This document shows positions 47,254 to 58,225 of a DNA stretch of 64,000 nucleotides, piece by piece. How positions within the stretch are numbered: the stretch's first letter is position 1; each line of letters starts with the position of its first letter. This stretch comes from Ramazzottius varieornatus (taxonomy: Eukaryota; Tardigrada; Eutardigrada; Parachela; Ramazzottiidae), in contig BDGG01000002.1 in the NCBI GenBank assembly GCA_001949185.1, forward strand, positions 2,246,467 through 2,310,466, in the 5' to 3' direction. Below the pieces are notes generated by a model. It was not told the origin of the DNA. It searched no databases and saw only the letters and a program-made list of their open reading frames with translations. Position numbers and translations under genes: made by a program.

Positions 47254-47623
47254 TTGAAAGATGTGTTTCGCTAAGTTGAGAGCTTTTCACATGTTGAAGC
47301 AATGGTAACACGCGCCACTTGATACGGGATGTGTGCTACTGGATGTTTCAAGTCCCACCCCTGCTTTCAGCCAATCAAATTCGTGTACTCACAAAGAGAA
47401 CGATCGTATTTTGCAAACACGAAAAGCTTAGTGCTGTAAGTGTTAATCACACCTTTGCCAGGTCTAGCGCTGAGACTACCGCCATCGGGTACGAGTATTT
47501 TGGGACACATACATTAGCCCACGGTGCGATTTTTATGTCGTCGCGCAGGGGTCTATGAATGGCGCGTTCGAGAGCACCAGTTTCCGATTTTGAAGAAGCA
47601 ACAGGCTCCTGGAATCAGCAGCT
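47254..47623. other. Short intergenic stretch before Cys-rich gene B
   Basis: No gene seen. It contains the presumed promoter of the gene at 47624. I see no clear TATA box. Confidence 0.35.
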
Positions 47624-48148
47624 ATGATGGGTCTCATCTTAGCATTTTCCGTTCTCCTGTCATTCGCCACAGTTTCGCACCAGTCTCCTCTCTCGTTCGG
47701 CAATGGCCATGAATCCTTCGGTGCTTTGCCCTCTGACAGAAGATTCGACAACGACTTGCAAAAGGCCATCATGTGGCGATTGCTGAACGGGAAGGCAGTC
47801 AAGGTCGAACTGGAAACGGATCGACGCCTGACTTACGAACAGGACAAGGAATGCTCGACGTGTGGAGGACCGCGACCCACAATCGCGCCACCAGCGAACA
47901 ACACCCAACTCTGTCTACAGACTCTGGGACCTGCCGAGCCAGGCTGCTGGTATAACGGACTGGGTAACCTGAATCCGCTGACCTGCCCCATCACATGTGT
48001 TCAAGATCCGCTACCGAGCTCTACGACCATCAACCCTATCGACGCCTGTCTGCAGGCTTACGGTCCGCCACCCGCCAGCTGCTGGTACACTGGCGGCGGA
48101 AACATAGCGCTCGCGTGTGGCTTCCAGTGCACTCCGGGTCCATTCTGA
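47624..48148 (+). CDS. Small secreted Cys-rich protein B, two modules
   Basis: Single exon, 174 aa. Signal peptide (LILAFSVLLSFATVSHQ), then IMWRLLNGKAVKVEL, DRRLTYEQD and CSTCGGP, closely matching protein A. Two four-cysteine modules follow. The first is Cys-x10-Cys-x12-Cys-x3-Cys with LGPAEPGCWY and NPLTCPITC. The second is Cys-x10-Cys-x11-Cys-x3-Cys with YGPPPASCWY and GFQC. The extra module suggests internal duplication. ATGs at 47624 and 47627 are both possible. Function unknown; extracellular location inferred. Confidence 0.75.
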   Translation: MMGLILAFSVLLSFATVSHQSPLSFGNGHESFGALPSDRRFDNDLQKAIMWRLLNGKAVKVELETDRRLTYEQDKECSTCGGPRPTIAPPANNTQLCLQTLGPAEPGCWYNGLGNLNPLTCPITCVQDPLPSSTTINPIDACLQAYGPPPASCWYTGGGNIALACGFQCTPGPF

Positions 48149-49647
48149 GCATCCGATGGTTCGAGCACAGGACGAGCGCAATGCCTAAGCATGTCATTAG
48201 TCATTTTTGTCATTCGAAACGTACAAACAAACTCGATCTGGCACGCCACCTTGCTCTGAGAACTCAACGGACAGTTTGTTGAAATTTCTGGATGTTTGCT
48301 CATAGGTTCGGAACTTTGATAAACTTATATAAGCTTAGTGTGGACACTGTTGTTTGGTATGATGTACTTATTCTGCGTCGAGCTGGTCACAAACTGTAGA
48401 AAACGATCGCATGTCACAGTGCAGGACAATACAGAGATCTAAAGAAACTGCGGACGAAAGAGACGTCCGGGACGCGGTAAATGCAGAGCTTTGTCATGAG
48501 GACCACGGCAATTGTTTGCCGGGAGAGTGACTATACCGCCGAATTCCGTCACATAGATGGGATATTTGGCTGGAAATTTACGCAAGTTTAGCATCACGAA
48601 TTTGTCATTGTCTACTTAACAAGGCCAGAGTCAGAGTTCCTTGATGATGCGGTGATTCCGGTCAACCCAAGGACGCGAAACCGCCTTGATGTCCCCTGAT
48701 CGCAAAGTGATTATAATCAACCTTGGCATTTGTTTCTTGGTGAATCATAACGCAGACGACCTTGAGAAAGCCATGTAGCGCCAAGTTTCATTTTCACTAC
48801 CCATAATCTTAACTGTTTTCCCACTAAAAGACAGACGTTTTCGGTAAGAACTACCGGGCACGCGTATCTGCTCATAACGCTAGCCGATAGCAGGCAGACG
48901 CATCAATTTGCCAGGTGCCTGGACTTTATACATTCTCCTCATGTAACCGCCTAACTCAGCCACCACGATTACAGCGGTAACTCTAGATAGGTTTCGCAAG
49001 CGAAAACTAATAAAAACTTTTCATGGTCCCTTACCTTGCGTAACATTCGTTCCTGCTAAGCCATCCGGTTTCCATAAAGGCCGTGGGTTCCCCGTCTATA
49101 CAGGGAGGTTTGCAGTGCAGCTCTCAAAGATCGAAACTTAAAAACCTACCGAAAGTGGCACGGCACATCAAGTTAAGCTGGCCATTGCCGCTTTCGGCCG
49201 ACTGCCAGCTGTTTAGTCCATGCCAACAGTTAAGCCAGGCGCGTGTACCCTTTTTGCTGTTTTTATCGGTGTGCCCTTTCCCTGAGCACTATTCGCCTGG
49301 TAGCCCCGGCTCAAATTACGTGATCCAAATACAAGCATTAATGCTTGTTGCCTGTGTGCGTTTTATGAGTACCGAGGCTTTGGCTAGTGTACACGGTGGA
49401 TAGTCTTCGGGAGGTTAAAAGTGCCGCCTGCTTGATCCGTTCGTGGAAGTTCTCAGCCTGCCTATTCCGTCAAGCGTGAACCCAAAGCACAAACGGAAGA
49501 GGGCTCTCAAATAGACCGTTACAGACACTTACGTTGCTTCATCAGGATAATGTTGTTTACGTAAACATTCTTCTCCGCTGGTTCATCGAGGTCTTACAAA
49601 AAGCAGCGGCTTCGATTCCTCATCGTCGTACCTAGCTTCCCACCACC
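48149..49647. other. Intergenic region between Cys-rich genes B and C
   Basis: I see no gene. A plus-strand frame at 49083-49403 has no signal peptide, domain or family motif. Confidence 0.4.
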
Positions 49648-49881
49648 ATGTCGAGAATTCTTCTGGTTCTTTTCCTTTTCGCGTCAATCATTGATTTCAG
49701 CCATGAACTACCAGTGTCGACTGGGACGGAAGATGAATCTGCGGATTCAGGCCAAGAGTCGCCGACCGGCCACATTGCCCGATGCTGGGAGGAACAGGGA
49801 CCACCACCAGCCGGCTGCTACTACGTCGATGGAGGTTCCGACGATCCCCTGACTTGCCCCATGAAATGTGTGGACGAATAA
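49648..49881 (+). CDS. Small secreted Cys-rich protein C, single module
   Basis: Single exon, 77 aa. Signal peptide (ILLVLFLFASIIDFSHE), an acidic linker, and one module Cys-x10-Cys-x12-Cys-x3-Cys with EQGPPPAGCYY and DPLTCPMKC. It lacks the basic N-terminal domain and CGGP motif of A and B, so it is either a reduced paralog or the minimal form of the family. The ATG sits in a good context (ACCACCATG). Confidence 0.75.
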   Translation: MSRILLVLFLFASIIDFSHELPVSTGTEDESADSGQESPTGHIARCWEEQGPPPAGCYYVDGGSDDPLTCPMKCVDE

Positions 49882-50189
49882 GGGACATTCTCGAACAGAT
49901 GTATTTGCCCCGTCATGAAGCATGGATACCCAGTTCTAATGACCTTCGGTGTTTACTATGTGTACTGGTTCGCTGACGTTTTTCCATAAATGCAAGAATC
50001 CGATGAGCAACTAAACCTGCAGTGTGAAAGGTAAAAACAAATAGCTTTGTTCCGAGCAAGCAAGAATTCGGAAGAGACGATCCGCAAAACGGAAGTGTTC
50101 TTCCAGGTAAGGCTGTCATTGGAGCAGAAAGAATGAAACAGTGACTGTATTGTGTCATGCTCACGAGATGACTCTTCCTGCGGAACGTA
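49882..50189. other. Convergent intergenic region
   Basis: A 308-bp gap between the 3' end of Cys-rich gene C (plus) and the 3' end of the nucleotidase gene (minus). Only 3' UTRs are expected. Confidence 0.4.
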
Positions 50190-52455
50190 TCAAGTAACCG
50201 CGGGTTCATCGGTGGCACTTATGATTGCCCAACCCAGTGTCCATCCGACATCCACACCGTCAATCTGGAAACAGAAGGATTACGAAAACTAAGGAAGCCC
50301 AAAGCTACTCTCCAGCAGGAGATAGAGTGGTCAGGAGATGCTTTGGGGATCCTTACGTTTTTAGCGAAGACTATGTCCCGTAAAACCTCATCGTCAATAC
50401 TGTACACATCCATCAGCAGAACTTCCACATAGGTTGCGTCAAAGCAGTGTCGAATGAAGAAGTTTTTCAGCTCGGGCCGAGAAGTAATCAGCTTCTCCAC
50501 TTCATCGTGCGTCTTGTTGCAGAAGGAATTCCGTGCTGAAAGAGAACCAGCAACTTGGTCAGTCCGCAAGTGTAGATCGAAAATTATGCACACCTTGCCG
50601 GAAGCCTGCCGCATCGAACGGGTTCAAGCTAAACGAGTTATTGCTCAGAATATTTAAATTCTTTGCGTCGTAATATAGCGCACCGGTTCCCTGAAATACA
50701 CACGATAATTCGGTGGTCCGTCATCTTACCAAAAAAACCCCCAAAGTCTTACCAGGAACTTCCCTCGTACAGCGCCTCGTTTCACTTGAGCGAAAGAGCA
50801 CAGTTTGTCTTGGAAAGGACAACTGGATGGTTCGAGGTCCAAGGTTTGTCTAAAGAGCTCCTGGACCATCTCTCTACACTTCTTCCCATCTCCGCCACCA
50901 ACAACTTTGAAAGCTTCCTGTAAGAAAATTTAATGTGATCAGGAAACTCTCCAGCGGAATGTTGTCGTTGTAGGAAGACTGAAAGGGAAAAGAAAAGGCT
51001 CACCTTGATGTGGTGTCTTTGAACGGATACATTGCTGCAGGGTCGATGAAAGTGGTCGTGGAACTTGACAGTGGTGTCATACCCGGTAGGTCGGCATGGA
51101 TCGACCACAGGTTCGCTGAAGTTATGATCTCTTATCAGGAGAGCTTTGTACCGACGGAAAGCCTCGTTCTTCCCGTAGCAAAGGAAACTTCTCGTGGCTA
51201 CCTTGTATTCGTGGCCGAAAACACGAACTTGAAAGCTTGATGGAACGTAGAAATCAGGTTCGACTTCAATGGAGAACTGGGTCGAAGCGCCACCGACGTC
51301 CATCGAGCCCCACGTTGTCTTCCTTTCTGCTGCAGCATATTTCTACAAACATAAAATACAACAGCCATAGTGAGTAACAGTGAAACATAGGCTTCGAGTC
51401 CAGGCTGCATTTCCTCAGGAAACCAATAATAACTTAGACAGGTTGTCACGTAAAATTGTGGGGTAACGCGAGCCCACAACGCGGGCAAAAGAACCGTACT
51501 CGTACGGCTAACCAAGACACAGTACTACCCGCATGAATCGGTGCATGACATCACTGTGAAACTGAGCGCGAGGCTGTTTTCAGGCGGAGTCTCAACTGAC
51601 AAGCCTGGAAGCCATTGACGCCTCGGACCGGAAGTGCGTCCGTCAGACAGGCAGTTCCAAAACGCGGTTGGCTTTGGCACCACTCGTAGAGTCGTTGAGC
51701 TTACAGCATTTTCTTGCAGGATTCCCTTGATGTAATTTATGGCAAGCCACGAGAATCCTCCCTCGTTTTCAGGTGACAGGATATGGATATCGTTGTAACT
51801 GACTTGGAAGGGAAAGTTATTCCGGGCAAAGTCAGCGACTGAGCGAAGTATGGCCTTGGCGGTCGTTGCGTTGTTAGATCTAGTAAGCGATAAAACCAAA
51901 GTTGGAACCCACGTCGTTGTGCTATTCATTACAGAACAGATGACAAAGCTTTCCGTACGCAACGACACGCATGCCAGCCGTCGCTCCGAGAAGAAGCTTC
52001 GTCGAGTTTTGGTGCGACTGCGGCACTTCCATGGAGGCGAACTTGATGCATTCTCGCAGAGCCGGTCCGGCTGCTTCCGGATCATCTTTGAAGTTGCTCA
52101 GTATGGCTACAATCAAAGGAGCACACTTCCAACACCTTCACGCATTTTGTGAGAGTTTTTCAAACTTGCGTTTGCAGATGAGTTTGCCTTCCTCAGTGAC
52201 AAGTCCCGATCCATTCACTTTTTGCGATGTCCATTTGTAGACGAATATGTCCGTGTGAGACGATCCCGCGTCGATGACGACTACATAGAAGTCCTTGTTG
52301 ACTGACAGCGCTTCGCTTGCCTTATCCCCGTTAGCAGGAGACCTGAAGAGCTCCACAGGAGCCACATCCTCTGAGAAATCTTGAGGAAGAGGCAACGATG
52401 AAGAACATCCGAAAAATAAAATTAATATGACCGCGCCAATCAACGAATAATCCAT
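50190..52455 (-). CDS. Ecto-nucleoside triphosphate diphosphohydrolase (apyrase), soluble type
   Basis: Hydrolyses extracellular or luminal nucleoside tri- and diphosphates. Exons 52455-52142, 52096-51959, 51879-51705, 51342-51004, 50917-50753, 50690-50594, 50535-50357 and 50264-50190 join in phase to 493 aa. All five apyrase conserved regions are present: DAGSSHTDIFVYKW (from 62), LLLGATAGMRV, GGFSWLAINY with the preceding catalytic Glu, MDVGGASTQF, and GWTLGWAI near the C-terminus. Several paired cysteines support an extracytoplasmic location. A signal peptide starts the protein. It ends about 10 residues after the fifth region with no C-terminal membrane segment. That fits secreted NTPDase5/6-like forms rather than the two-pass CD39 type. 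The first intron is only 45 nt. Confidence 0.9.
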
Positions 52456-53137
52456 TTGTACAATCAATTGCAGTCACCTTTTTGCCAAAAGTCCAAAAAA
52501 ACAATCAAGGGTTTCGCTCGCCCATCTTTTGTGTTTCTACATCTTCCAACGGAACTTCGGGAACAAAACAATCACCAAGGCCTTCTTGCCTTTTCGAAGA
52601 GGAAATAAGCCTAAACAGTCTTCAATGGAAGTGGTGAAGGCGTTGACAAGAATCTGAATCTCCGATCGCAGATCAGAATCGCGGTGTGAAATGTTGTCAT
52701 GGTCGTTACATCACGCCTGCTTGATGAGACCAGAGACGGTCCAGTTCTGATGAAACTGTCGAGAACCACTAACTTTCTCGAAGCCAGCCACCCTTTCCAA
52801 CGTCAAAAAGAGGCTAAGATGGGTCTGACTGATGAGTGGAGAGTATTTACTTAAAATACCGTTCCGTTTAAAAGAAAGGCAAAAGAGAATGGTACATTGT
52901 CGTTGGCACCAAGCAGAACAAACAACATGGCCTGTTAAAATTTCAAAAAAAATCCGCGGTATTCCAACAACGTGAAATAAGTATACTGAGATTGCGGCGG
53001 ATAGAACACAAAGAAAATACAAACAAAAATTATCAGCTGCTGACGTAAAAAGGCGAAACCACGTCGAGAGAAATTATCACAACGAGTCAAACCGCGGAAT
53101 TCTTTCAGCCAGTCCTTCTGAGCTTCTCCAGGCCTAG
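52456..53137. other. Intergenic region
   Basis: A 0.7-kb gap between the nucleotidase start and the 3' end of the membrane glycoprotein gene, both on the minus strand. No gene seen; nucleotidase promoter expected. Confidence 0.4.
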
Positions 53138-56100
53138 TCAGTCATAGATCTGGTAGGCGATGCCGGTGTTTCGTTTCCACAGAAGGAAACCAGCAACCAG
53201 TCCAGCCACACCACCAATGATGATCATCGCGATTGCCAGACCAGCCATGGATCCACCCGAGTAGCCTTCTTCAATCTGAGGCTGTGGTGGTCCCGGAGGA
53301 GCTGGTGTGGTCGATCCCGTTGGAGTTACGGGAGTGGTTGGACGAACGAGGTCGGGACCAGTTTGAAACGAACCGTGGTTGAGCGTTACCACCTGCAAAC
53401 AGGAAAATTCTTTCCCCCCAAGGCAGAGGGCATACCCTTCACCCACCCGAATACAAGTAAGCGATGTACAACTGGTGAACGCATTTATGCAGGACTGCGA
53501 TGGACTGCGCAAATTAAAAAGCCTTGTCTGCCGGCATTCAGCAAAAAGAGATCTATCCCGCATCAGCTGTAAAAAGCGGTTAGAAACCTTACCTTGGTCT
53601 TTCCAGCGTAGCTGACGTTCAGTTTCAAGTCCTGGTTGACGAAGCGACTCTGAAGATCTTGTATTAGCTGAGCACCGGTCCTCTGGATGGTGGCGTTGGC
53701 GACACTTCCGGTGATGTTCTGTGGCCATTCCAGCACGGTCATCCAGATCTGCTTGCTGTTGTTACTGTCGCCCTTGGCTATGAGGATATCCGTCTAGAGG
53801 ATTCAAAATATCAACCACATCGTAATTGTGCCTAATAGCCGAACCTTTCATCTGACTTACCAGTCGAAGTGGAGTTGTGTCGATGAGGGTGGAGATCGCG
53901 TTGCGCATGCCGGTTTCGAAGGAAGACATACGCTGAATGACTTCGGTACCGTTGTCCACTTTGACGTTGAAGGTGATAAGGGTGGAAGTGCCGTTCTTCA
54001 AGCAAGCGTCCACATCGAAGGTTCGCCATTGGAAGGGGAAGGTATTGTAGTCGGACACGATCGTCTGATATACTTCTTTTGTTGTGCCATCGGTCCGCGT
54101 GACGTACTGCATGATACCCATCAGGACTGACGTTACATTCGTTGTCCAGTCCTCCTACAAAGCACAAGAGACATTATTCCAGCTGCACCTGTCGACATCG
54201 CCCACCTGCGTACCGCGCCTAACCTAGATGTACGAAACTTCGCACGTAGGGTGCCTGAAACAAGTTAAATCAACCACCTACACACACCTACTTGTGTGCA
54301 AGTGGCTGAAATACCACTGCTTCATCCACCTCTATACCCTCATACTGTCCAATTTCAGGCCAGCTTCTCGCCATACGCAGGTTGGTACAACCGGATTTTG
54401 ACCTCACGTACATGAAGCCAGTACATTTCCGTGACGGTTTGTTGAGTCGTGCCATTCCTCTGATTGGCCCAGACGTAGCAGGGCATATTAGTGAAGTTCT
54501 TCATGCCGACATAGACCCAACCGGTTCTGTTCAGGCCAAAGAGGCTAGCGGCATGTCTTAAGTGCACAACACTGTTGTTGCCTTCCGTAGTACCGGCTGC
54601 GTCCAACGATGAGTTGGTGATGGCGGATATGGCGCACTTCCTGCCTCCCATCAGCCAGACATCTACCGGCATGGTGAAGGCCAGACCGCTGTTGTAGTCA
54701 TGGACGGTGCGATACAGCGTGCGGTTCTGACGAGTCGCCACGGGAGGGAAGTGCGTGCCGTTGACGGTGTCGGCGATGAAGGAAACGAGTTGATTTCGGT
54801 AATCGAAATTCAACTGCGGAAATAACCATTGTGAAATTTATGATCAAAATTTACGTCATTGGTCAAGGTAGTAACTACAATAAGACAACCATAGCTTCGG
54901 GGAAATGGTCACTTACGCGAATGTTGTTGACGGACTTTGCGTTTTGAGCAATATTCAGCATACTGAGGGTAAATTGATCCGGCATTTGTGGCATCGTTTT
55001 GTTTTCGCGCATCCAGTCAGGACAGAAAGTTCCTTCAGGAGGCTGAGAGCAAGAAAAACAACCTTGAAAAAACCCATTCGAAAAATCAGTCAGGAAAGTT
55101 CTTACCAGGAAGACGGACTCATCGTCGATAGACGGTTGGTAGTAAGTGAAGTCGTAAGTATTCATTGATCCAACACGCGCTACAAAGAAAACACAAACCT
55201 TCAGCGACATAGACGAGAAAGACATGAGCTGCGAAGGACGTACGTCCAGATTGTCCTTGTGGAACTCCGTTCAGCGCTCGCGACTCGAACCTGATGGGGT
55301 TCTCGCCATCCTTGACTTCCGTTCCACCTGGCGCTTGGATACCAGATTTGGCGTAGTAGTACGTTGAGAGAAACGTTATGTTGGTGCGTCCATCGAAAAC
55401 ACACTGCTGCCATTTCCTCACGGGAATATTCCTGACCGTAAAGTTGGTATCGCCCAAGTAGGCGACGGGACCGAGGGTGTAGTTGCACCTGCTCGTCACG
55501 TTGGAATGTCCAGCTAGCTCAGCGATGAAGACAGCGTAAGCGTTACAACCCTTCTCGTACAACTCTTCTTTTTGGCACTTGTGCCCTACAACGGAGAAGA
55601 AACATTCACAATAGTCGTCCTCAAACGAGCCGCGAAGGCTTACCAATTTTAGCAGAGCGCTTTTTGGCTTTTTTTCACGAGATGTCTGTCAAGGCCGTGC
55701 TCGGCAGGAACCTGACAGGCAGTATCGTAAACAAGGTCAGTCTTGACTCATGCTCAGAAAGAATCTACGACCAGAGCTACGCGCGGGTCCAAACTCCACA
55801 GTTCGATTTCCGCATGAGTAAACGGAAGAGAGAACCGTACCTTCGATGTCATATGCCCTTCCCGAGATGAAGTCATAGAGGAAGATGCTCTTGACGCCGT
55901 GCTGGTGGACGATGGTCGCCCCGCGTTGACCATCCTCTTCGTAGAACCCCTCGGAATCGAACAGCATGATGGGGGCGCTGTCGGCATTGTCCGTCTTTCC
56001 TTCGATTTTGATCGTGAACTTCGTAGAAAGCTTCGGAACTTCGTCTTTGGTCGCGGAGGTCGGGTTGCATTCAGTATAGTTGAATGGCCATGCGGGCACG

Positions 56101-56189
56101 TCCGTTAATCGACCTTGCTCAGCGTTTATCAAGCAGAGTAAACCCAATACCCAACTGATGCTGAGAATACCGCATCTTGTTGTATCCAT
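53138..56189 (-). CDS. Type I transmembrane glycoprotein, unknown function
   Basis: Exons 56189-55841, 55585-55244, 55179-55106, 55042-54917, 54813-54412, 54154-53861, 53793-53593 and 53392-53138 join in phase to 680 aa. A signal peptide (ILSISWVLGLLCLINAEQG) begins a large extracellular part with many Asn-X-Ser/Thr sites and spaced cysteines. It shows recurring layouts such as FYEEDGQRGATIVHQHGVKS, RNIPVRKWQQCVFDG and GWVYVGMKNFTNMPCYVW. A Pro/Thr stalk follows, then one membrane helix (LAIAMIIIGGVAGLVAGFLL) and a 13-residue cytoplasmic tail (WKRNTGIAYQIYD). The layout recalls poorly characterised invertebrate membrane proteins annotated with LolA-like domains, but I cannot confirm that by eye. 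Gene structure confidence is high; function is unknown. Confidence 0.8.
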
Positions 56190-58225
56190 TTTGACCTACA
56201 AAAGGAGATGGGCATTCAAGTCGGGATGAAGGTAATCAGAAAACCAAAACAAACCGCAGAAACTCAAAACGCGATCCATCAACAATCAATGACGACCAAC
56301 GCGTTATACGCGAAGCCCGATCAATCCAGAATCAAGCGACGCCCATATGGCTAAACATCCGCGGAAAAGATGAGTTTATTGCGACGTACCTCTCGCAGCT
56401 TTTGGGTCAACACAACGTCCGAGGATTATTACCTGCAATAAATAAAGAAAGACGAAATGAGATGGAATGGAAAACAAGACGTAGTGTGAGTTGGTTGTCG
56501 CACGGCGGATGGACTGAGTATGGCCAGTCTATGGTATGCTGTCTTTGAAGAGGCTGTTTAGCTTTGTTGACAGTCGACCTTGTCCTACTGTTCAATCCTG
56601 GCAACCTCGTAACTCATTAATACCTCTTCTCAGCACAAAGGCAGCTGTGGTATAACTCTGCTTTTTTAGGAGTGCGTCGCTGACCGGAAGGAGAATTATG
56701 ATGCATGAGGACAACTAACCTGTAAAATGTAAGCAGTGGATGAATCGATCTCGTTTTCGTCTCCGGACGGTCGTCTGCAAGATGTCACATTCTCTTCCAG
56801 TTTTTCCCCTTGTAGACCACCCTTGATGCTCTGCTAGAAGAAAATATATGGCAGCTCTCCACCTACAGAACGAACGATACGAAGAAATGTTTTTTTGGTG
56901 ACGGAAGTAGAACGAGAGGAAGAGTCTGGTGACTTGGCAGCTTTTCGTTTGGGGTCCACTGCCGCCACCACTTGTCGACCAGAACCCCCCCCCCCCCCCA
57001 GGGGGAAAAAACTGGGGGGGGANNNNNNNNNNNNNNNNNNNNNNNNNNNNNNNNNNNNNNNNNNNNNNNNNNCCCCCCCCCCCCCCCCAGGGCGACAAAC
57101 CTGGGTGGGGACTCTAAAGTACTCGTACTGTACTTCCGCGTACTCAAGCCACCTCGAGTACTAGTATGGCCCATGGTATCCCGTGCGGCGTCACTGTATC
57201 TCCGGTGCCGTATAGGTACAATAATAACTATTGTAAACTTAAGCTGGTACCAGCGGCGAAGGCCCCCGAGCCCCGCCCGGTTCTCCAAGTAGATAATGTC
57301 CTGGTGTAGAACAATGTGTAAATCCCCCAAGTTGAACGACTTCATCGCCGAAAAAAACATACGGAATCTCTGAGCAAAACTGAACGGAACGTTGGTGGCG
57401 TCGGAAAAGCAGTGATATTTATGCATGGATAAGAGGAGGCTAACCGGTCGAGATGAGAGCACGCGGGATCCCAGTAACGTCGCACGTAGAGAGAGGGGGA
57501 AAACTGATTATGCTGCAAGGCTAGCAGCCAGAAAAATTCAACCACTGTGAATTCCATTAAAAACGAATATTCAGCGAGGTTAGGAATGAATCAATAAACT
57601 AAGGCGCAGTATAGCAGGTCCAACTGCTCACAACAAATAAACACGCTTCCAATTTTCTTCGAATGCGATAATAAATTAGCGAAAATAAAACAGCTTCGTT
57701 TAACAGGTTGAGATCCGTTTGAAAGGCGAGTACAACGTTTCGCGGCATAAAGGACCAACTGCAACTGTATAGCTGCCAGTTCAAGGAGTGGAGGAATGTA
57801 CATTCGGCAGGCCTCGGGTTTCGGACAGAATAGGTTTACTGAGTTGTGGTGTAGGTGGTCCATCTGCCCAGCAGAAGCGTGCTTGATGCACGGAGAAAGG
57901 GAGACAGCCATACGGGACTCTGAAGTTACAGGAGCAGGAGTTTTGTCTTGGGAGATTTGTGGCCGGGACATTGTTTGGACAAGGAACGTAGAGAGCTATG
58001 GGTGGATTGTCGAGCCGAGACAAGGAAATACTGACGGGCACTGGGCAAAGTGCCTTCCATTTGGCAAAGAAATTACAGCTGTGTGTATGAATACCAGGTG
58101 GCGCCACTGGGCTATGCAGTAAAATTTCCCAAGCTCAGATCAGGTCCTATAACTGAAATAACATCCGCACATGTTATTTTCCATTCGACCATTTTGATAG
58201 CTGAGGAAAATACGAAAAAGGGGAT
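56190..58225. other. Intergenic region containing an assembly gap
   Basis: No gene seen. It contains the presumed promoter of the membrane glycoprotein gene, the 3' UTR of the Ig gene, and a 50-N gap flanked by poly-C/G. Any frame crossing the gap is meaningless. Confidence 0.5.
57023..57072. other. Assembly gap (50 N) flanked by homopolymeric C/G
   Basis: Exactly 50 N. The left flank has a run of C, then GGGGGAAAAAACTGGGGGGG; the right flank starts with a run of C followed by AGGGCGAC. The true missing length is unknown. A G/C-rich tandem repeat probably blocked assembly. Confidence 0.95.

Noticed and set aside
56715-57462. Frames running through the N gap with poly-Pro or poly-Gly
   Set aside because: Created by the homopolymer flanks and the unknown bases.
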